Assembly (NCBI RefSeq): GCF_002796975.1
Contig: NZ_PEKV01000011.1
Location: 1 to 38,251 of the forward strand
Direction: 5' to 3'
From: Ferrovibrio sp.
GTDB taxonomy: Bacteria > Pseudomonadota > Alphaproteobacteria > Ferrovibrionales > Ferrovibrionaceae
Length of the DNA stretch: 38,251 bases
Made by a program: the position numbers and the translations under genes. A model generated the notes under the pieces. That model saw nothing but the letters and a program-made list of their open reading frames with translations, did no database searches and had not been told where the DNA came from. Shown here in pieces: positions 9,497 to 15,524 of the stretch; position 1 is the first letter of the stretch; every line of letters begins with the position of its first letter.

Positions 9497-9964
9497 TCAG
9501 GACAGGGAGGGGATGGGGGGCGCGCGGGCCTGCTGCGGCGGATGCTGCGCCTGGGCCAGCGTGCTGCGGCCGGCGGCGCCATAGAGAACCGTGACGGCCA
9601 GCACCGGCGCGGCCGGTTCGGCAGCGGGAGACGGCAGGATGGCCGGCTGCAACCCGGCGAAGGACAGGCAGACCGGGCAATGCTTGGCGATCTTTGCGCT
9701 CCGGGCCGGGTCGGGATCGACCGGCGCGCCGTCTTTCAGGGCGATGGTGCGGAAACCCAGCGCCGAGCAGAGGACCACCTGTTCGATACCGTTGGCGGCC
9801 TGCACCTGGCGGGCGACCTGCTGGGTCAGCGGCAGCAGTCCGTGGAAGGTCAGCGCAAACAGCCCCAGCAGCGCGGCAAGGCGCGACAGGCCGGAGACGG
9901 TTTGGCGACGGAAAAACATATCTGTACGCATATCTTTGGCAGACGGTTTCGGCAAGGCGGCCAT
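9497..9964 (-). CDS. DUF2946 family protein
   Basis: Up to 155 residues, with a hydrophobic segment LAALLGLFALTFHGLLPL near the N-terminus and the characteristic HCPVCLSFAGL motif, whose His-Cys-x2-Cys suggests metal binding. Family members are usually found beside copper-related TonB receptors and PCuAC genes, as here, and their function is not established. The start is uncertain: ATG 9964 gives the full length, while ATG 9931 or 9919 would place the hydrophobic segment nearer the N-terminus. It is the first gene of the leftward cluster, 40 bases upstream of the YcnI-PCuAC gene, so it is likely cotranscribed with it. Confidence 0.82.
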   Translation of the reverse strand: MAALPKPSAKDMRTDMFFRRQTVSGLSRLAALLGLFALTFHGLLPLTQQVARQVQAANGIEQVVLCSALGFRTIALKDGAPVDPDPARSAKIAKHCPVCLSFAGLQPAILPSPAAEPAAPVLAVTVLYGAAGRSTLAQAQHPPQQARAPPIPSLS

Positions 9965-10058
9965 TTGACGCAGAAGCCCGCGGCTTTTAAGGTCTTGCGA
10001 TCGTTCGGCGGCCGAGTCCCCACCCTATGGTGTCCTGGCCGGCCGTTCCATATTGCCC

Positions 10059-10075
10059 AAGTCCGCTGCGGACTT
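10059..10075. promoter_or_regulatory. palindromic operator candidate in the DUF2946/hupE divergent region
   Basis: AAGTCCGC-T-GCGGACTT is an exact 8-bp inverted repeat around one base, 26 bp upstream of the HupE start and about 95 bp from the DUF2946 gene. It could serve as an operator for either unit. Confidence 0.45.
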
Positions 10076-10101
10076 ACGCCACTCTTCCACGGAGGTTTCC
10101 C

Positions 10102-10713
10102 ATGCTGCGTCTGGTCGTCGGCCTTACAGCCTTCCTTGTGGCGGCTCCGGCATTCGCCCATCACGCCATGGGCGGCGAGACGCCCAACTCCCTGTCGACC
10201 GGCCTGATCTCGGGCCTGGCGCATCCGGTGCTTGGCCTCGACCATCTGGCCTTCATCCTGGCTGCTGGCCTGCTGGCCGCGCCGCGCGGCCGCGGCCTTG
10301 TTCTGCCGCTCGCCTTCGTTGTCGCCTCTGCGGTCGGCTCGCTGCTACATCTGGCCGGGATCGGCCTGCCGGCCGGCGAGATCGTGGTGGCCGGCTCGGT
10401 GCTGCTGCTCGGCATGCTGCTGGTGCTGCAGAGCCGGATCGACGACGGCCTGTTCGCCGCCATTCTGGCCCTGGCCGGCCTGTTCCATGGCTATGCCTTC
10501 GCCGAAAGCATCTTCGGTGCCGAACAGACGCCGCTGGTGTCGTATCTCGCCGGCCTGGCCGTCATGGAATATGCCATCGCCGCCGGCACCGTGCTGGTCT
10601 GGCGCTTCCTGTCGCGCCAGCATGCCGCGCAGCTGCCGATGCTGAACCGCCTCGCCGGCGCCGGCGCGGTGGCCATCGGCACCTTCTTCCTCGTCTTCAA
10701 CATCACCGGCTGA
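10102..10713 (+). CDS. HupE/UreJ family permease
   Basis: The product has 203 residues with a cleavable signal (ends AFA-HHAMGG), then about six membrane helices. Diagnostic motifs are HPVLGLDHLAFILAAGL near residue 40 and LAGLFHGYAFAE in the middle of the protein. HupE/UreJ proteins import nickel or cobalt for hydrogenase and urease in several bacteria, but many members have no such partner and may carry other metals. The start ATG has GGAGG 6 bases upstream. It diverges from a copper-type cluster and no hydrogenase, urease or cobalamin gene is visible, so metal specificity is open. Only about 135 bp separate it from the DUF2946 gene, too little for a typical cobalamin riboswitch. Confidence 0.9.
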   Translation: MLRLVVGLTAFLVAAPAFAHHAMGGETPNSLSTGLISGLAHPVLGLDHLAFILAAGLLAAPRGRGLVLPLAFVVASAVGSLLHLAGIGLPAGEIVVAGSVLLLGMLLVLQSRIDDGLFAAILALAGLFHGYAFAESIFGAEQTPLVSYLAGLAVMEYAIAAGTVLVWRFLSRQHAAQLPMLNRLAGAGAVAIGTFFLVFNITG

Positions 10714-11017
10714 ACTCCTCAGCTGTTTGGCCGGCTGATCCAGTCTCCATTTTGTTACAGGGCGGGTGGCTGCAGAGCGCGGCGCCCGCCCTTGACTTAT
10801 CTGCGGCGCGTTGGTATTTCGCTTGAACAGCGGCCCAACTTCTTCCGGGCCGGGGCCGTTCAGGCACACCTTCCGCACTTTTTAAATTTCAGTTCATCAT
10901 GCGGAACCTGCGCGGGCGGCTCTCACCACCTCCCTCCATGGCTGCCGTTCCGTCCTTCTGCGGAGCCGGCGCCCAAATCTCCCAATCACATCCGCTCCAG
11001 CCTGAGTCGACGAGTCC
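10714..11017 (+). other. 304-bp intergenic region: hupE end and rho leader
   Basis: It contains a GGGCGGG...CCCGCCC stem (10760-10791) with little T-tract, a weak terminator candidate for hupE. This runs into TTGACT (10792-10797), a 17-bp spacer and TATTTC (10815-10820), a possible but weak rho promoter. A further hairpin GGCCC-aacttcttcc-GGGCC lies at 10832-10851. The remaining ~165 bases before rho are C-rich on the coding strand and G-poor, a composition favourable to Rho binding, so autoregulation of rho through its leader is plausible. No gene was found. Confidence 0.4.
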
Positions 11018-12379
11018 ATGAATCTTCAGGAACTGAAAACCAAATCCCCCACCGACCTGCTGGCCTTCGCCGAAGAGCTGCAGATCGAGAACGCCTCCAC
11101 CCTGCGCAAGCAGGACATGATGTTCGCGATCCTCAAGCAGCTCGCCGACCGCGAAGTCGAAATCACCGGCGAAGGCGTGCTGGAAGTGCTGCAGGACGGC
11201 TTCGGCTTCCTGCGCTCCGCCCAGGCCAACTATCTGCCGGGCCCCGATGACATCTATGTCAGCCCCAACCAGATCCGCCGCTTCGGTCTGCGCACCGGCG
11301 ACACCATCGAGGGTACGATCCGCGCGCCGAAAGACGGCGAGCGCTATTTCGCGCTACTCAAGGTCAACACGATCAACTACGAAGATCCCGAGCAGACGCG
11401 CCACAAGGTGCATTTCGACAACCTGACGCCGCTCTATCCGGACGAACGCCTGCGCATGGAACTGCCGCAGCAGGCTGTCGAGGAAGAGGCGCCGGCCGCG
11501 GCTGCCGCCCCCGCCGTGAAGGGTTCGACGCTGAAGAGCCGCAGCGGCAGCAGCAAGACCGAAAAGATCATCTCGCAGCCGAAGAAGGATGTTTCGGCTC
11601 GCGTCATCGACCTGATCTCGCCGCAGGGCAAGGGCCAGCGTTCGCTGATCGTCGCGCCGCCGCGCACGGGTAAGACCGTGCTGCTGCAGAATATCGCGCA
11701 TGCCATCAGCCACAATCACCCGGAAGTCTATCTGATCGTCCTGTTGATCGACGAACGTCCGGAAGAAGTGACCGACATGCAGCGCACGGTGAAGGGCGAG
11801 GTGATTTCCTCCACCTTCGACGAGCCGGCCAGCCGCCACGTGCAGGTCACCGAGATGGTGCTGGAAAAGGCCAAGCGCCTGGTCGAGCACAAGCGCGACG
11901 TCGTCATCCTGCTCGATTCGATCACGCGTCTGGCACGCGCCTACAACACCGTGGTGCCGTCGTCGGGCAAGGTGCTGACCGGCGGCGTGGACGCCAACGC
12001 GCTGCAGCGCCCGAAGCGCTTCTTCGGCGCCGCCCGCAATATCGAAGAGGGTGGCTCGCTCACCATCATCGCCACCGCGCTGATCGAAACCGGGTCGCGC
12101 ATGGACGAAGTGATCTTCGAAGAATTCAAGGGCACCGGTAACTCGGAAATCATTCTCGACCGCAAGCTGTCGGACAAGCGCACCTTCCCGGCCATCGACA
12201 TCACCAAGTCGGGCACCCGCAAGGAAGAACTGCTGGTCGACAAGGGCGTGCTGGCCAAGATGTGGGTGCTGCGCCGCATCCTCATGCCGATGGGCGGCCA
12301 GGATGCGATGGAATTCCTGCTCGACAAGATCAAGCACAGCAAGACCAACGCCGATTTCTTCGACTCGATGAATACCTGA
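11018..12379 (+). CDS. rho: transcription termination factor Rho
   Basis: Rho is a hexameric RNA-dependent helicase ending transcription at C-rich untranslated RNA. The domains in order are an N-terminal helical domain (1-48), the cold-shock-like RNA-binding domain ([20 protein letters not shown]) and the RecA-type ATPase, with Walker A PPRTGKT near 214, [25 protein letters not shown] and the Q-loop region [23 protein letters not shown]. At 453 residues it is about 30 longer than common proteobacterial Rho. The excess is a linker at about 149-190 between the RNA-binding and ATPase domains, starting [20 protein letters not shown] and then Ser/Lys-rich. The start is ATG 11018, with a weak ribosome site. 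A strong intrinsic terminator follows. Confidence 0.97.
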   Translation: MNLQELKTKSPTDLLAFAEELQIENASTLRKQDMMFAILKQLADREVEITGEGVLEVLQDGFGFLRSAQANYLPGPDDIYVSPNQIRRFGLRTGDTIEGTIRAPKDGERYFALLKVNTINYEDPEQTRHKVHFDNLTPLYPDERLRMELPQQAVEEEAPAAAAAPAVKGSTLKSRSGSSKTEKIISQPKKDVSARVIDLISPQGKGQRSLIVAPPRTGKTVLLQNIAHAISHNHPEVYLIVLLIDERPEEVTDMQRTVKGEVISSTFDEPASRHVQVTEMVLEKAKRLVEHKRDVVILLDSITRLARAYNTVVPSSGKVLTGGVDANALQRPKRFFGAARNIEEGGSLTIIATALIETGSRMDEVIFEEFKGTGNSEIILDRKLSDKRTFPAIDITKSGTRKEELLVDKGVLAKMWVLRRILMPMGGQDAMEFLLDKIKHSKTNADFFDSMNT

Positions 12380-12406
12380 TCGGCAGAGCCGGATCGGTGA
12401 CGAAAC

Positions 12407-12440
12407 ACGGGCGGGGCCACAAACCCCGCCCGTTCTTTTT
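12407..12440 (+). terminator. intrinsic terminator of rho
   Basis: ACGGGCGGGG-ccacaaa-CCCCGCCCGT is a perfect 10-bp stem followed by TCTTTTT. It starts 27 bases after the rho stop codon. Confidence 0.92.
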
Positions 12441-12510
12441 GCGGCATCCGGACCTTTTTGCGGGTTTGCTCAGTTTGTCTGGGAAGGACACCCTGACAGG
12501 AGCAAACACC

Positions 12511-13050
12511 ATGCCTCGCATATTGCTGACCACCACTCTCGCTGTTTGCATATTCGCCGCACCGGCTGTGCTGGCGGCCGAGAAAAGCATTCCGATCAAC
12601 GCCGTGTCGGCGAACGGCACCGGCATCGCGCTGGGCACCATTGTTGCAAAGGACACGCTGCAGGGCCTGCTGCTGACGCCCGACCTGAAACAGGTCGGCC
12701 AGCCAACGGGTCCGCGCGGTTTCCACCTGCATGAAAAGCCCGATTGCAGCACCGGGCCCGGCGCTGACGGCCGCCCGGCCGCCGCCATGGCCGCGGGCGG
12801 GCATTACGATCCGATGAAAACCGGCAAGCATCACGGCCCGCATGCCAGGGACGGCCATAAGGGCGATCTGCCGCCGCTGGTGGTGAATGCCGATGGCACG
12901 GCGACGCTGCCGGTGATCGCGCCGCATCTTAAAGTACGCGACCTCGCCGGCAAGGCGCTGATGATCCATGCCGGCGGCGACAATTACAGCGACACGCCGG
13001 CGCCGCTGGGCGGTGGCGGCGGACGCATCGCCTGCGGCGTGATCAAGTAA
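12511..13050 (+). CDS. sodC: periplasmic Cu/Zn superoxide dismutase
   Basis: It converts superoxide to oxygen and hydrogen peroxide in the periplasm. The 179-residue product has a signal peptide ending AVLA-AEK. Metal ligands are visible in GFHLHE (copper), GGHYDP and the HHGPHARDGHKGDLP segment (zinc and bridging ligands), and IHAGGDNY (copper). The cysteines in EKPDCST and GRIACGVIK form the conserved disulfide. The start ATG is preceded by ACAGGAGC. It forms a single-gene unit between the rho terminator and a palindromic repeat. Its copper cofactor may tie it loosely to the copper cluster 2 kb upstream, but no shared regulation is seen. Confidence 0.94.
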   Translation: MPRILLTTTLAVCIFAAPAVLAAEKSIPINAVSANGTGIALGTIVAKDTLQGLLLTPDLKQVGQPTGPRGFHLHEKPDCSTGPGADGRPAAAMAAGGHYDPMKTGKHHGPHARDGHKGDLPPLVVNADGTATLPVIAPHLKVRDLAGKALMIHAGGDNYSDTPAPLGGGGGRIACGVIK

Positions 13051-13059
13051 GGAACGCCC

Positions 13060-13163
13060 TCACCCTCCCGCTTCGCGGGCCCCTCCCTCTCCCACTGCGT
13101 GGGAGAGGGGAAAGCGGTGCAGTCCTTCCTCTCCCGCTTGCGGGAGAGGGCCGGGGTGAGGGT
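13060..13163. repeat. palindromic repeat, family C, copy 1 (composite)
   Basis: It starts CCCTCACCCTCCCGCTTCGC and ends GCCGGGGTGAGGG, with internal hairpins CTCTCCCACTGCGTGGGAGAG and CTCTCCCGCTTGCGGGAGAG. It lies between sodC and the AraC gene, and its end abuts a possible start codon of that gene. It is related to the perfect hairpin at 25825-25872. Confidence 0.75.
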
Positions 13164-13175
13164 ATGCTGGGGATC

Positions 13176-14030
13176 ATGGCGCATACCCCGACCACCGACT
13201 GGCTCGATTTCGCCCGCGATGCGCGCAGCGGCACCGAAGCCGTGCGCGCCCGGTTCCATGCCCATGCCTACGATCCGCATTTCCACGACCAGGTACTGGT
13301 CGGCGTCACCGAACAGGGCGTGCAGCAGTTCCGCTGTCGGCGCGAAATTCATCGCAGCACGCCCGGCCGCATGATTTTCATGGAGCCGGGCGAAACGCAT
13401 GACGGCGAAGCCACCGCCGCCGACGGTTTTACTTACGCGATGCTGTATTTCGATCCGGCCTGGCTGCAGCAGAGTGCGTCGCTGTATGCGGAACGTCAGA
13501 CCGGCGAGACGGTGTTCCATTTCCCGCGCACGCTGGACGACGATGCGCCGCTGGCGCAGGCCGTGCGCATGGCACGCCGCCAGATCGCTTCGCCTGAGAG
13601 TCGCATGGCCCGCGATGCCGCGCTCGATCATGTCGTTGCCCTGCTGGCGCAGCGTTTCGCCGGCGCGCCGATGGAAAAGGGCATAAGGGCGCCGCGTGCG
13701 GCAAAGCTGGCGCGCGAGGCGATGGATGCAGGTTTCGACGGCGATCTCGGGCTGGACGACCTGGCGGCTGCCGCCGGCACCGACCGCTTCCGCCTGACGC
13801 GCGCATTTTCCACTGCCTACGACCTCAGCCCGCATGCCTATCTGGTGCAGCGCCGGCTCAATCGTGCGCGCCTGCTGCTCAGCCGTGGCGAAACCCCGGC
13901 GGCCGTGGCGGCCGCCACCGGCTTTGCCGACCAGAGCCATATGGGCCGCTGGTTTCGCCGTGCCTTCGGCATGACGCCAGCAGCCTACCGGCGGCTCTGC
14001 ACAAATCTTCCAGACCCGCGGGCAGCCTGA
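13176..14030 (+). CDS. AraC family transcriptional regulator
   Basis: The product has about 284 residues. An N-terminal AraC-type ligand-binding cupin (HAHAYDPHFHDQVLVGVTEQG ... GRMIFMEPGETHDGE) is followed by a C-terminal double helix-turn-helix (about 185-275), with LGLDDLAAAAGTDRFRLTRAF in the first and AAVAAATGFADQSHMGRWFRRAFGMTPAAYRR in the second. The two candidate starts are ATG 13164, at the very edge of the repeat, and ATG 13176 (MAHTPTTDW), which I prefer because GGGG precedes it. The gene ends 39 bases before a co-oriented DUF2000 gene; AraC regulators of this type are often paired with such genes, so it may control it. The inducer is unknown. Confidence 0.9.
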   Translation: MAHTPTTDWLDFARDARSGTEAVRARFHAHAYDPHFHDQVLVGVTEQGVQQFRCRREIHRSTPGRMIFMEPGETHDGEATAADGFTYAMLYFDPAWLQQSASLYAERQTGETVFHFPRTLDDDAPLAQAVRMARRQIASPESRMARDAALDHVVALLAQRFAGAPMEKGIRAPRAAKLAREAMDAGFDGDLGLDDLAAAAGTDRFRLTRAFSTAYDLSPHAYLVQRRLNRARLLLSRGETPAAVAAATGFADQSHMGRWFRRAFGMTPAAYRRLCTNLPDPRAA

Positions 14031-14069
14031 CGGCATCCTCGGCTCTCATTCGAGCCAAGAGGGACTTTC

Positions 14070-14477
14070 GTGTTCACCACCAAGATCGCCATCGTCGTGC
14101 GCGAGGATCTCGCGCAGTGGCAGAAGCTCAACGTCACGGCGTTTCTCGCGAGCGGCATTGCCGCATCCGTACCGGATTCTATTGGCGAGCCTTACGTCGA
14201 CGCTGTAGGCAGGCGTTACGCCGCCATGTGCGGTCAGCCGATTCTGATCTTCGCAGCAACGCTGGCGGAGTTACAGAAAGCGCATGGCCGCGCTGCCGAA
14301 CAGGCTCTCGTCATCGTGCCTTACGTGGAGGCGATGTTTGCCACCGGGCATGACGCCGCCAACCGCGCGGTGTTTGCCGAAGGCGACGTGACGGCGCAGA
14401 CCTGGGTCGGGCTTGCCCTGCATGGCGAGCGCAAGGCGGTCGACAAGGCGCTGAAGGGCCTGAAGCTGCATCCCTGA
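14070..14477 (+). CDS. DUF2000 family protein
   Basis: A 135-residue soluble protein matching DUF2000 along its length: KIAIVVREDLAQWQKLNVTAFLASGIAA, PYVDAVGRRYAAMCGQPILIF and QTWVGLALHGERKAVDKALKGLKLHP. The fold is alpha/beta and related to peptidyl-tRNA hydrolase 2-like proteins, but no biochemical role is established. It starts at GTG 14070 with AAGAGGG about 6 bases upstream. A small GGCTC-tcattc-GAGCC hairpin (14041-14056) lies in the gap after the AraC gene, probably without ending transcription. The pair forms a likely two-gene unit. Confidence 0.85.
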   Translation: MFTTKIAIVVREDLAQWQKLNVTAFLASGIAASVPDSIGEPYVDAVGRRYAAMCGQPILIFAATLAELQKAHGRAAEQALVIVPYVEAMFATGHDAANRAVFAEGDVTAQTWVGLALHGERKAVDKALKGLKLHP

Positions 14478-14507
14478 TAAAAAATCGGCCGGGACCGCAG
14501 AATGGAC

Positions 14508-14535
14508 TTGTAACTGCAAATCATTTGCATATACT
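14508..14535 (+). promoter_or_regulatory. promoter candidate P1 with palindrome in its spacer
   Basis: TTGTAA (14508-14513), a 16-bp spacer and TATACT (14530-14535). The spacer is almost filled by the perfect palindrome TGCAAAT-C-ATTTGCA (14515-14529). A protein bound there would exclude RNA polymerase, so the site looks like a repressor operator. A predicted start near 14541 would lead into the structured RNA candidate. Confidence 0.55.
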
Positions 14536-14729
14536 CATCTTCATCGCGCTCCCGCGCGGTTCTTAGGTCGGCCTCGTCACTCTGCTGGTCGTGACGAGGT
14601 TCGTGGTCGGTCCGTCAGAACGGGGCATTGGCGGGCCGACCCGACCGAACGTCTCCACATTCCAATAGAATCAGTGGCTTGCCCACAAGCTATGCAATAT
14701 TTGCGCGTGAGTTCAGTTTTATTTGCATA
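14515..14729. promoter_or_regulatory. cluster of three TGCAAAT/ATTTGCA sites
   Basis: Site 1 is TGCAAATCATTTGCATA (14515-14531). Site 2 is the imperfect TATGCAATATTTGCG (14691-14705). Site 3 is the half-site ATTTGCATA (14721-14729), 18 bp upstream of the second promoter's -35 box. The stretch is locally AT-rich against a GC-rich background. It is consistent with one regulator acting on both promoters of the met locus; the regulator is unknown. Confidence 0.45.
14541..14650 (+). ncRNA. structured RNA candidate (small RNA or long leader)
   Basis: It begins just after the P1 -10 box. Hairpin 1 is CGCGC-tccc-GCGCG (14545-14558). Hairpin 2 is CCTCGTCAC-tctgctggtc-GTGACGAGG (14572-14599), a perfect 9-bp stem. 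Hairpin 3 is CCGT-caga-ACGG (14612-14623). An 8-bp pairing GGTCGGCC (14566-14573) with GGCCGACC (14634-14641) encloses hairpins 2 and 3. No open reading frame with a ribosome site and no T-tract terminator was seen, so it may be a long leader instead. I do not recognise an RNA family. Confidence 0.4.
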
Positions 14730-14747
14730 ACTGACTGTGGAATTAAA

Positions 14748-14778
14748 TTGACTTTCGTATCTGTGTGTGAAATATAGG
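14748..14778 (+). promoter_or_regulatory. promoter candidate P2 for the leader peptide-metNIQ operon
   Basis: TTGACT (14748-14753) followed, after 17 bp, by AATATA (14771-14776), or after 19 bp by TATAGG (14773-14778). Predicted start near 14783, about 135 bases upstream of the leader peptide. Confidence 0.4.
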
Positions 14779-14880
14779 GATCATCCAGTCTCGCTTTACG
14801 GCAGAGATCGGATCGCGGGATTTGAAGGGCAGCTTGCACCGCGCACCAATGCTAAAGCGCCACGGCGTGGACAGTTCTGT

Positions 14881-15021
14881 CTGCGGTCGTGGGCCCGGAG
14901 ATATCGGAGACGACCCATGACCGCCACGCGCAAAACCCGACTCTGTTGTTGTCGCTGACCGCAGCTTTCTGCCGTCACCCTGTTCGCGACAAGACCGCCG
15001 GCATCTGACCGGTCAACGGAG
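14881..15021 (+). promoter_or_regulatory. attenuator-like competing RNA stems around the leader peptide
   Basis: CTGCGGTC (14881-14888) pairs exactly with GACCGCAG (14957-14964), which begins at the leader peptide's stop codon, so the whole peptide ORF lies in the loop. GGTCGT (14885-14890) can instead pair with ACGACC (14910-14915), hiding the leader's GGAGA ribosome site. GACCG at 14957 or 14993 can alternatively pair with CGGTC (15010-15014), 3 bases before the GGAG ribosome site (15018-15021) of the next gene. These pairings exclude one another, as in ribosome-controlled attenuation. Confidence 0.5.
14917..14958 (+). CDS. polycysteine leader peptide MTATRKTRLCCCR
   Basis: A 13-codon ORF with a strong Shine-Dalgarno sequence GGAGA (14906-14910) 6 bases before the ATG. 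It ends in three consecutive TGT cysteine codons (14944-14952), CGC and TGA. Its position, 70 bases upstream of an operon for a sulfur amino-acid-type ABC importer and inside competing RNA stems, points to a sensor of charged tRNA-Cys: slow decoding at the Cys run would change which stem forms. Polycysteine leader ORFs acting as cysteine-responsive attenuators are documented in mycobacteria; the same logic here is inference. The peptide itself is probably not a stable product. Confidence 0.65.
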   Translation: MTATRKTRLCCCR

Positions 15022-15028
15022 TATTCCC

Positions 15029-15244
15029 ATGAGTGAAGCCTATCTGATCGAGGCGGCCGGCGAGGCCGCCGGTGTGGTTGTCCGCGAACGCGGCGGCTAT
15101 CGCTTCTTCGCTTCGGCGCCCCAGTTCAATGTCATCGAACAGCAGCTGTTCCGCCGCACCGCAGATGCTGCGCGCGCCGCGCGTGCTTTGGCTGCCAACG
15201 ATAACCAGTTTTCACGAGCCCAGTTCAGCAGAATAGGGAGGTAG
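15029..15244 (+). CDS. small protein of unknown function, 71 aa, first structural gene of the metNIQ operon
   Basis: It starts at ATG 15029 with GGAG 7 bases upstream. The product begins MSEAYLIEAAGEAAGVVVRE and continues GGYRFFASAPQFNVIEQQLFRR, then an Ala/Arg-rich helix. It is soluble with no signal, Cys or metal motif. I do not recognise a named family, although small proteins with this ERGGYRFFA-type pattern appear familiar from alphaproteobacterial genomes. Its stop codon lies within the ribosome binding site of the next gene, and the gap to it is 4 bases, so translational coupling is likely. Being closest to the attenuator-like leader, it would be the first gene controlled. Confidence 0.75.
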   Translation: MSEAYLIEAAGEAAGVVVRERGGYRFFASAPQFNVIEQQLFRRTADAARAARALAANDNQFSRAQFSRIGR

Positions 15245-15248
15245 TGTC

Positions 15249-15518
15249 ATGGCCAACACCCAGATTCTCATCGACGCCCCCGTGCAGGTGACGCATCACG
15301 AGCGTGGCCGGCGCGCATCGCTCGCCGACCGTCTGCAGGCCGCTTTCGGTGCTTTCGTCGCGCCGGAGAAGTTCGCCGACGCCAAACCCGCCAGCAACGA
15401 CAACAGCCATTCCTGGCCGAGCGAGTCCACCTCGTTCGCTGACCCTTTGGCTTTGCCACCCGACTGGCATGGCGGCAATGACTTGCTGTCGCTCAGTTTC
15501 CTTCCCTTCGACCGCTAA
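15249..15518 (+). CDS. small protein of unknown function, 89 aa, second gene of the metNIQ operon
   Basis: It starts at ATG 15249 with GGGAGG 7 bases upstream. The sequence is MANTQILIDAPVQVTHHERG, then a helical RASLADRLQAAFGAFVAP, then a Ser/Asp/Pro-rich, probably disordered segment ending SFLPFDR. No membrane segment, signal peptide or Cys is present and no family is recognised. It is 6 bases upstream of metN. Strong ribosome sites and tight packing with the preceding small gene and metN support that it is translated and belongs to the operon. Whether the two small proteins act in transport or its regulation is unknown. Confidence 0.72.
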   Translation: MANTQILIDAPVQVTHHERGRRASLADRLQAAFGAFVAPEKFADAKPASNDNSHSWPSESTSFADPLALPPDWHGGNDLLSLSFLPFDR

Positions 15519-15524
15519 GAGTCC

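Noticed and set aside
9965-10101. Possible cobalamin riboswitch upstream of the HupE gene
   Set aside because: Only about 135 bases are available between the divergent genes and no B12-box-like conserved segment was recognised; a 17-bp palindrome is the only clear element.
14041-14056. GGCTC-tcattc-GAGCC hairpin between the AraC and DUF2000 genes as a terminator
   Set aside because: There is no T-tract and the ribosome site of the DUF2000 gene follows at once, so it is unlikely to stop transcription.
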